The notes below the pieces were generated by a model. The model was not told the origin of the DNA. It made no database searches and saw nothing but the letters and a program-made list of their open reading frames with translations. From an uncultured Balneolaceae bacterium (GTDB lineage Bacteria > Bacteroidota > Rhodothermia > Balneolales > Balneolaceae), in contig CALKWT010000012.1 in NCBI GenBank assembly GCA_938003885.1, positions 1-11,728 of the forward strand: a DNA stretch of 11,728 nt, given 5' to 3'. This document shows positions 6,492 through 11,728 of the stretch, in pieces. Position numbers and translations under genes: made by a program. Numbering within the stretch: the stretch's first letter is position 1; each line of letters begins with the position of its first letter.

Positions 6492-8555
6492 TCAGCGATA
6501 TTCGATTTCGGCTCCAAACAACTCTACAATCGTTTTAAGTGCCGGATCCTTTCGTTGAAGCTCAAGAAAACGGTCAAAGGGGCTCAGCGCTCTTCCCGCC
6601 TTCTTCTGCCGCTCCATTACACAAGTCAACCTAAGATAGACTCCATAGATCTCTCTACAGATGGTGCCGACCAGTTCTCTGTTCTCTTCAACGATCGTAC
6701 CCGCCAAAGGATTGTTTACAGCCACCTCCAATTCGGATCCTTTCAAAGCTTTCAGCTTCGCATCTCTCATTTGAAGATAGAGCAGATTTGGTGCTCTTTT
6801 TTCCAGCTGTGTCAAAACAGCCTCCCACTTCTGTTCAACATCATCCAGGGATCGCACTCTGCTCCGGGGGGATGCATCCGCCGCTGAAAAATCCCCCTCC
6901 TGAGGGCCGCTTTCCTCCTCCGGTTCGACCCGCTTCAGGAACCCGAGGCCAGGTGTTCCGGTAATGAAACTCATCACATCGGCATCATCTGTTTCCTCCG
7001 CTTCGGGGGGAGCGCCGGGTAACCGGTTCCCTCCTTCTGATCTGGAGACGCCCTCTGTTGAACCAGGTGCAGAAGCTGACGTCGCTTCACTGCGTTCTGC
7101 GGGGGGAGGTGTATTTTGCTGAACCTCACTGCCGACGGCTGGTGCATCCCCTCCACTCTCCAATCCCTGATTTCTTCCCGGGGGCACGGCAATGTCTGCT
7201 TCTGGTGCCACTTTTCCGCTGCGAGATGTCGCTGCTCTTACGCTCGAAGCCCCCCGATTCTTTTCTGATTCAACCCCTTCCCTGCCCTGCGCCTGCTCCC
7301 CCTCCCTGGATTCCTCCATAGAACTTCCGGCTCCCCCGCTCTCTTCTGATGAGGTTTGCACGCCAGATCGGGACAGGCCGTCAGATAGAGGCCGCTGACT
7401 TGATGCAGACGGCTTCTCAGACTCTTTCAGGTCGTTACCGAAGTTTTTTTTTAAATCATTGACTGCCGAGAGCAGCTCGTTCAGTTCAGAAGTGCGGCTC
7501 ATATGAACCATTTTCAACAACAGGATTTCGAAGTGAACCCGCGGCTGTTCCACATCCCGGATTTTGATCTGGGCTTCGCTAACCAGGTGAAGTAGACGCA
7601 GCAGATCCGCCTCCTCAAACTCTTCTGATGCCTTCAGGTATCTCTTCTTCGTCTCTTCCGTGGCTTCGACCAGATACATTCTGCTGCTATTTTTGGCGAC
7701 ATAGATATTTCGGAGGTGCTGAGTCAGGGCCACCAGAAACTCCTGGATATCCACCCCATCTTTGAGAAGCCTGTCCAGCAGAATAAGCCCTCCATGGGGA
7801 TCCCTTTTTGAAATGACATCTGTATATTCAAAAAGCTCATCATTCCCTATCACATTGAGCGCTCTGATCAGCTCATCGTACGTGATATTCAATCCACAGA
7901 AAGCGATCGCCTGATCCATCAGGCTGAGGGCATCTCTCAGAGCCCCGTCCGCCCTTTTGGCAATGGTATAGATCGATTCTCTGTCGATGGTAATCCCTTC
8001 TTCCCGGCAGATCACCTCCAGCCGGCTCACGATCTCCTCTACGGTGATGCGTTTAAAATCAAATCTCTGCACACGGGATAAAATAGTGGGCAGCACTTTG
8101 TGGGGCTCGGTCGTGGCAAAGATAAAAATCGCATGTGGCGGAGGCTCTTCCAGCGTTTTAAGCAGGGCGTTAAATGCCTGCCTGGTGAGCATGTGCACCT
8201 CATCAATGATGAAAACCTTGTACGTCCCGCTCTGGGGTGGCACCCGAACGACTTCACGCAGATGGTGGATATCCTCCACCTTATTATTGGACGCTGCATC
8301 CATCTCGATCACATTCAGGGTGCGGCTGAGAGACTCCCCATCTATCGACTCGTCAATCTGATTGATCGTTCTCGCCAGAACCCTCGCCATCGTCGTTTTA
8401 CCCACTCCCCGGGGGCCGCAAAACATATAGGCATGAGATAACCGGTTCTGCCTGATGGCATTCTGCAAGGTGCTGCTTACATGCTCCTGGGAGACCACAT
8501 CCTCAAATTTCTGCGGCCTGTACTTTCGGGTTAATGCACGATAAGTGGATGACAT
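6492..8555 (-). CDS. dnaX: DNA polymerase III subunit tau/gamma (clamp-loader ATPase DnaX)
   Basis: DnaX is the motor of the clamp loader that opens and places the sliding clamp on primed DNA; its C-terminal tau part contacts the polymerase. The 687-residue protein starts with YRALTRKYRPQKFEDVVSQE. It has Walker A GPRGVGKT (47-54), Walker B VFIIDE (114-119), sensor 1 in FATTEPHKVL (about 146-155) and the arginine-finger segment LSRVQRF (about 159-165, Val where Cys is usual). The collar domain runs to about 370. A low-complexity Ser/Gly/Glu/Pro linker (about 378-545) leads to a C-terminal domain (about 570-687). The zinc-binding cysteine cluster normally between Walker A and Walker B is absent. 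An A9 run at codons 368-371 could produce a short gamma form. The start at 8555 has AGGAAAGG 14 bases upstream, a long spacing. It heads the dnaX-ybaB-recR unit. Confidence 0.96.
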   Translation of the reverse strand: MSSTYRALTRKYRPQKFEDVVSQEHVSSTLQNAIRQNRLSHAYMFCGPRGVGKTTMARVLARTINQIDESIDGESLSRTLNVIEMDAASNNKVEDIHHLREVVRVPPQSGTYKVFIIDEVHMLTRQAFNALLKTLEEPPPHAIFIFATTEPHKVLPTILSRVQRFDFKRITVEEIVSRLEVICREEGITIDRESIYTIAKRADGALRDALSLMDQAIAFCGLNITYDELIRALNVIGNDELFEYTDVISKRDPHGGLILLDRLLKDGVDIQEFLVALTQHLRNIYVAKNSSRMYLVEATEETKKRYLKASEEFEEADLLRLLHLVSEAQIKIRDVEQPRVHFEILLLKMVHMSRTSELNELLSAVNDLKKNFGNDLKESEKPSASSQRPLSDGLSRSGVQTSSEESGGAGSSMEESREGEQAQGREGVESEKNRGASSVRAATSRSGKVAPEADIAVPPGRNQGLESGGDAPAVGSEVQQNTPPPAERSEATSASAPGSTEGVSRSEGGNRLPGAPPEAEETDDADVMSFITGTPGLGFLKRVEPEEESGPQEGDFSAADASPRSRVRSLDDVEQKWEAVLTQLEKRAPNLLYLQMRDAKLKALKGSELEVAVNNPLAGTIVEENRELVGTICREIYGVYLRLTCVMERQKKAGRALSPFDRFLELQRKDPALKTIVELFGAEIEYR
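7443..7455 (-). promoter_or_regulatory. dnaX: Candidate slippage site (A9 run) for making the gamma form of DnaX
   Basis: On the coding strand TTT is followed by nine A residues (7452-7444) and then C. In frame this reads TTA AAA AAA AAC (Leu368-Lys369-Lys370-Asn371). The heptamer T TTA AAA has X XXY YYZ slippery form, as does A AAA AAC. One added A, or a -1 ribosomal shift, gives Lys-Leu-Arg then TAA and a product of 373 residues. One lost A gives a stop (TGA) after residue 375. Both shortened products keep the complete AAA+ and collar regions and lose the tau tail. No Shine-Dalgarno-like stimulator or close downstream hairpin is obvious; a GCCGTC/GACGGC stem lies about 30 bases downstream. 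Transcriptional slippage, known at an A9 run in Thermus thermophilus dnaX, therefore fits better. Confidence 0.6.
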
Positions 8556-8861
8556 AATTGAACTATATACCTTTCCTGAGTCCCGTTACACGCTGAAATC
8601 CTTCCTCTGTTCAGCTCATTTTCTACCACGGACAAGGTACAAAATTTGAGGCTCTGAAGAGAACCTTTTTCAAACCTGGCTTCGCATGCGCTGGAATTCT
8701 TTCCGGTCCGCCTGCCACAGGGAGAGCAAAAAGTACCTCCCTCCGCGGGAGAACTCTTTCTATCGATCCTTTCTGTGGATATGAGTCCGGGAAGTGTTAT
8801 CTTAGAGGTTGCCAATTTTTAGCCCCGTCAAACGGGGTAGTGAGTCAATCAGGTAAAATTA
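8556..8861. other. Divergent intergenic region between dnaX and the carAB leader
   Basis: This 306-base stretch must hold the dnaX promoter (minus strand) and probably the carAB promoter (plus strand), but I see no convincing -35/-10 or Bacteroidota-type TTG/TAnnTTTG pair. A 94-codon open frame on the minus strand (8531-8815) overlaps the dnaX start in another frame and has no recognisable motif, so I do not call it. I looked for an SRP (4.5S) RNA gene, which lies next to dnaX in some bacteria, and did not find its GGAA-capped conserved loop. Confidence 0.5.
8823..8837. promoter_or_regulatory. Stable small hairpin in the carAB leader region
   Basis: CCCCGT at 8823-8828 and ACGGGG at 8832-8837 form a perfect 6-bp stem with a CAA loop, starting 39 bases before the possible leader ORF. 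No T run follows on either strand, so it is not a terminator. It could be an operator or a 5' RNA stability hairpin; the role is unproven. Confidence 0.45.
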
Positions 8862-9089
8862 ATGGATGATACTGAATCTCTGAAAATTTTCATTTTTAAA
8901 AAAAGCTGTAACTCCTTACCTTTTCGAAACCTTCAAAAAAAGATGATGAAGCCGTTTCAGCAACAATCCATTTTACTGAAAAATTTTCCCCTTTCCGATC
9001 CGACCCGGTTTTCCGTTGTCGGATTTTTTTTGGCCTTTATCATCCATGTAATCCCTCAAGGAAACATAATAGTACATGACATCCACTAA
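8862..9089 (+). CDS. Possible attenuator leader peptide upstream of carA (pyrL-like arrangement)
   Basis: This 75-codon frame starts at ATG 8862 with AGGT seven bases upstream, spacing similar to that of ybaB in this window. It reads through the whole intrinsic terminator (stem at codons about 46-54, T run encoding Phe-Phe-Leu 55-57). It stops 14 bases inside carA, so the two frames overlap. The translation is Phe/Leu/Lys/Gln-rich with no domain, as expected of a leader whose translation matters more than its product. In E. coli pyrBI, a leader ORF also runs through the attenuator, and coupling of ribosome and polymerase at U-rich pause sites under low UTP prevents termination. Here T-rich stretches occur at 8889-8898 and 8982-8994. 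It may equally be a chance open frame in an AT-rich leader. Confidence 0.4.
   Translation: MDDTESLKIFIFKKSCNSLPFRNLQKKMMKPFQQQSILLKNFPLSDPTRFSVVGFFLAFIIHVIPQGNIIVHDIH
8998..9031 (+). terminator. Intrinsic terminator/attenuator 44 bases before carA
   Basis: ATCCGAC at 8998-9004 pairs with GTCGGAT at 9018-9024. Inside it CGG (9006-9008) and CCG (9013-9015) close a TTTT tetraloop, and eight T residues follow (9024-9031). This is a textbook intrinsic terminator facing carA. No gene on this strand ends just upstream except the possible leader ORF, so a conditional terminator (attenuator) for carAB is the natural reading. Constitutive termination of a short untranslated RNA is the alternative. Confidence 0.85.
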
Positions 9090-10191
9090 ACAAGACAAAA
9101 TAACAGCTCTCCTGGCCCTGTCTGACGGAACCGTAGTAAAAGGTGAAGCCCATGGAGTACCAGGAACTGCAGGTGGCGAACTCTGCTTTAATACGAGCAT
9201 GACCGGCTATCAGGAGATATTTACCGATCCCAGCTATCACGGCCAGATCATGATGATGACCTACCCGCACATCGGGAATTACGGAACCTCGAATCAAGAT
9301 GATGAAGCGGCCCGCGTCATGGTATCAGGGATTGTCGTCCGCTCCTTCTCTACAGATTTCAGCAATCCCAATGCCGATTCCAGCTTGCAGGATTATCTGG
9401 CGCGAAATAAAATTACAGCGATCTCGGGAGTAGATACCCGTAAACTGGTGAGACACATCCGTAAAAAGGGAATGCTCAATGCAGTGATCAGTACCGAAAT
9501 CACGGACGAAAAGGAGTTGATTGAAAAAGCCCGCAATTGGCCCTCCATGGAAGGATTGGAACTGGCGACCCGGGTGAGCCGGAAAGAAGCCCAGACCGTC
9601 CCCTCGGAAGGGCCGTATAAAGTGGCAGCATTTGATTACGGCATCAAACAGAACATCATCCATAACTTTACAAGCCGCGGCTGTACGCTTCGCATCTATC
9701 CTGCTGAGGCCGATCTGGATGAAGTGAAGGCGTGGAACGCAGACGGTTACTTTTTTAGCAACGGCCCGGGAGACCCCAACGCATCCGCCGGCTACGGGCT
9801 GCCTGCTGTAGAACTGGCCAAAAAGAGCGGCAAGCCTGTATTTGGCATCTGCCTGGGGCACCAATTGATGGCCCTTTCCGAAGGCATTCCCATTACCAAG
9901 ATGTTTATCGGACACAGGGGCGCCAATCACCCGGTTAAAAATATGGAGACCGGCATGGTGGAGATCACCACCCAAAATCACGGATTTGCAGTCGATCAGA
10001 CGAAAATTGATCAGACAAAAGTGGAGGTCACCCACATCAACCTGAACGATCAGACTGTTGAAGGATTGAAGTTTAAAAACTTCCCCGGGATGTCCGTGCA
10101 ATACCATCCGGAATCTTCACCGGGAACCCATGATTCCACCTATCTGTTTGATCAGTTTGTTGAAATGATTAAAGAGCATGCCAACTCATGA
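9076..10191 (+). CDS. carA: Carbamoyl-phosphate synthetase small (glutaminase) subunit
   Basis: CarA hydrolyses glutamine and passes ammonia to CarB for carbamoyl-phosphate synthesis, the entry to pyrimidine and arginine pathways. The 371-residue protein has the N-terminal CPSase small-chain domain (about 8-140, with GEAHGVPGTAGGELCFNTSM and TGYQEIFTDPSYHGQ) and a class I glutamine amidotransferase domain (about 180-370). The nucleophile is Cys259 in FGICLGHQ, and the catalytic His344 and Glu346 lie in QYHPE. The oxyanion-loop segment FFSNGPGDP and the HRGANHPVKN segment are also present. AAGGA lies 13 bases before the ATG, a long spacing, and the possible leader ORF overlaps the start, so translation may be coupled. 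GATCAGAC occurs three times in frame at 9994, 10009 and 10048, giving three Asp-Gln-Thr triplets. carB follows after 86 bases. Confidence 0.97.
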   Translation: MTSTKQDKITALLALSDGTVVKGEAHGVPGTAGGELCFNTSMTGYQEIFTDPSYHGQIMMMTYPHIGNYGTSNQDDEAARVMVSGIVVRSFSTDFSNPNADSSLQDYLARNKITAISGVDTRKLVRHIRKKGMLNAVISTEITDEKELIEKARNWPSMEGLELATRVSRKEAQTVPSEGPYKVAAFDYGIKQNIIHNFTSRGCTLRIYPAEADLDEVKAWNADGYFFSNGPGDPNASAGYGLPAVELAKKSGKPVFGICLGHQLMALSEGIPITKMFIGHRGANHPVKNMETGMVEITTQNHGFAVDQTKIDQTKVEVTHINLNDQTVEGLKFKNFPGMSVQYHPESSPGTHDSTYLFDQFVEMIKEHANS

Positions 10192-10277
10192 CAACCGCAG
10201 TTTCTTCAAACCGTGAGTGTAAGAAGAGTACCTATTTCCAGATTCAACCAACCAATTTATAACCAACCCTACTACGA

Positions 10278-11728
10278 ATGCCACGCCGTAACGACATAAG
10301 TAAAATTTTAATCATCGGATCCGGTCCCATTATCATCGGACAGGCTTGTGAATTTGACTATTCAGGAACCCAGGCCTGCCGCTCCCTGAAAGAGGAAGGG
10401 TATGAAGTCGTGCTGATCAACTCCAACCCTGCAACCATTATGACCGACCCCATGATGGCCGATGCGATCTATCTGAAGCCCCTGACCACCGACTCCATAA
10501 AAGAGATTGTGGAGATTGAAAAGCCCGATGCTGTGCTGCCGACCATGGGTGGCCAGACCGCTCTGAATCTCGCCAGGGATTTGCAACATGAAGGCTTCTG
10601 GAAAGAGAACAACATTAAAATCATCGGGGTTAACATGGATGCGGTCGATATAACGGAAGACCGGCAGCTTTTCCGGGACCTCATGGAGAGTATCGGGATT
10701 GAGCAATGCCGCAGCCGTACGGCACACTCACTGCTCGATGCGAAGGAGATTGTTGAGGAGCTGGGCGGACTTCCCATTGTGATCCGGCCCTCTTTTACTC
10801 TGGGGGGATCCGGTGGGGGGATTGTCTGGAATGAAGAAGAGTTTGAAGCCAAGATTCTGCGCGGACTTGAACTAAGCCCCGTCCACCAGGTCCTGATCGA
10901 GGAGAGCATCTTCGGATGGAAAGAGTTTGAACTGGAGCTGCTCCGGGATGACAACAACAACGTGGTCATTGTCTGTCCGATCGAAAACCTGGATCCTATG
11001 GGGGTTCACACCGGCGACTCCGTAACGGTAGCGCCTACTCAGACACTCACCGACAAACAGTATCAGATCATGCGGGATACCGCAATCCGGATGATGCGTT
11101 CCATCGGCCATTTCGCCGGAGGGTGCAATGTCCAGTTCGCCATGGAACCGGGGACCGACAGGCTTGTTGCCATCGAAATCAACCCCCGGGTGAGCCGCTC
11201 TTCTGCACTGGCCTCCAAGGCGACCGGTTATCCGATTGCCAAGATCGCAACCAAGCTTGCCGTCGGATACACCCTGGATGAGCTTCCCAACCCCATCACA
11301 CAGGTCTCATCTGCCTGTTTCGAGCCTTCGATAGACTATGTGGTTGTCAAGATTCCGCGGTTCAACTTCGAGAAGTTCCACAATGTAAACGAAGAGCTGA
11401 CCACGCAGATGAAAGCGGTGGGTGAGGTGATGTCCATCGGCAGAACGTTTCCTGAAGCACTTAACAAAGCGTGGCAGTCTCTCGAAATCGGACGCGCCGG
11501 CCTTGGGGCGGACGGATATGATACCCCCAACCGGAAGGTGATCCGGGAGCGGCTTGCCCGCCCCTACTGGGACCGGACCATGCAGATCCGGAACGCTTTT
11601 AAACTGGGGGCATCCGTAGAAGAGATTGCTGATATAACCAAGGTCGATCCATGGTTTCTGCAGCAGATCCGATACCTTGTGTCGCTGGAGAACCGTACAG
11701 AGGGTGAAAATCTGGAGGAGTTGAAAAA
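10278..11728 (+). CDS. carB: Carbamoyl-phosphate synthetase large subunit, N-terminal half (3' end outside window)
   Basis: CarB makes carbamoyl phosphate from bicarbonate, two ATP and the ammonia delivered by CarA. The gene is open from the ATG at 10278 (MPRRNDISKILIIGSGPIII) to the window edge, 483 complete codons. This covers the carboxyphosphate-forming ATP-grasp half and part of the oligomerisation domain. Visible motifs are GSGPIIIGQACEFDYSGTQA near the N terminus, RPSFTLGGSGGGI (about 170-182), and EINPRVSRSSALASKATGYP beginning at Glu300. Glu300, Asn302 and Arg304 correspond to E. coli Glu299, Asn301 and Arg303, the metal- and phosphate-binding residues. The last 60 residues (RNAFKLGASVEEIADITKVD and DPWFLQQI) match the start of the oligomerisation domain. 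It follows carA in the same direction with no terminator between, so the two are co-transcribed. Nothing looks broken in the visible part. Confidence 0.97.
   Translation, partial: MPRRNDISKILIIGSGPIIIGQACEFDYSGTQACRSLKEEGYEVVLINSNPATIMTDPMMADAIYLKPLTTDSIKEIVEIEKPDAVLPTMGGQTALNLARDLQHEGFWKENNIKIIGVNMDAVDITEDRQLFRDLMESIGIEQCRSRTAHSLLDAKEIVEELGGLPIVIRPSFTLGGSGGGIVWNEEEFEAKILRGLELSPVHQVLIEESIFGWKEFELELLRDDNNNVVIVCPIENLDPMGVHTGDSVTVAPTQTLTDKQYQIMRDTAIRMMRSIGHFAGGCNVQFAMEPGTDRLVAIEINPRVSRSSALASKATGYPIAKIATKLAVGYTLDELPNPITQVSSACFEPSIDYVVVKIPRFNFEKFHNVNEELTTQMKAVGEVMSIGRTFPEALNKAWQSLEIGRAGLGADGYDTPNRKVIRERLARPYWDRTMQIRNAFKLGASVEEIADITKVDPWFLQQIRYLVSLENRTEGENLEELK

Noticed and set aside
8556..8815. 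Possible SRP (4.5S) RNA gene upstream of dnaX, suggested by ACCGGAAAG near 8705 on the minus strand
   Set aside because: The flanking sequence lacks the conserved CAGG and AGCAG sides of the SRP RNA internal loops, and the arms do not pair as required.
8800..8816. PyrR-like AGAGGTT before the carAB leader
   Set aside because: Only the end of the PyrR binding consensus is matched. The preceding invariant bases differ and the required hairpin is not formed.
9325..10107. 260-codon open frame on the minus strand
   Set aside because: It is the antisense shadow of carA, which has all catalytic motifs.

Overview
This window looks like ordinary chromosome from a moderately GC-rich bacterium of the Bacteroidota/Balneolota (FCB) type. 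The M1 and M28 peptidases and a Usp protein resembling the cytosolic tail of FCB cation/proton antiporters are typical of that group. The order dnaX-ybaB-recR is conserved across many bacteria. Several starts have AGG-type ribosome binding sites. The lineage is an inference from protein style, not a database match.

Layout. (1) Bases 2-1039, plus strand: the 3' part of a secreted-type M28 zinc peptidase, closed by a strong intrinsic terminator (1056-1088). (2) Bases 1089-1539: no recognisable gene. (3) Bases 1540-8555, all minus strand, read right to left: dnaX (clamp-loader tau/gamma), ybaB (nucleoid-associated protein), recR (recombination mediator), an M1 family metallopeptidase, a small lipoprotein and a tandem-Usp protein. 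The first four are probably one transcription unit joining replication, repair and an unrelated exported peptidase. (4) Bases 8556-9075: a divergent control region. (5) Bases 9076-11728, plus strand: carA and the first half of carB, the two subunits of carbamoyl-phosphate synthetase, which feed pyrimidine and arginine synthesis.

No wholly new multi-gene system is visible, but four things go beyond routine annotation. First, dnaX carries a run of nine A residues just after the AAA+ region, and both alternative frames stop within a few codons. This fits programmed production of a short gamma form by slippage. Second, this DnaX lacks the cysteine cluster of the usual zinc module. Third, carAB is preceded by a clean intrinsic terminator sitting inside a possible 75-codon leader ORF with its own ribosome binding site, an arrangement resembling the E. 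coli pyrBI (pyrL) attenuator. Fourth, the unusually long ybaB-recR gap is built from about five degraded copies, roughly 44 bp apart, of the 3' end of ybaB. Each copy is centred on a small palindrome, and together they create a false N-terminal extension of recR.
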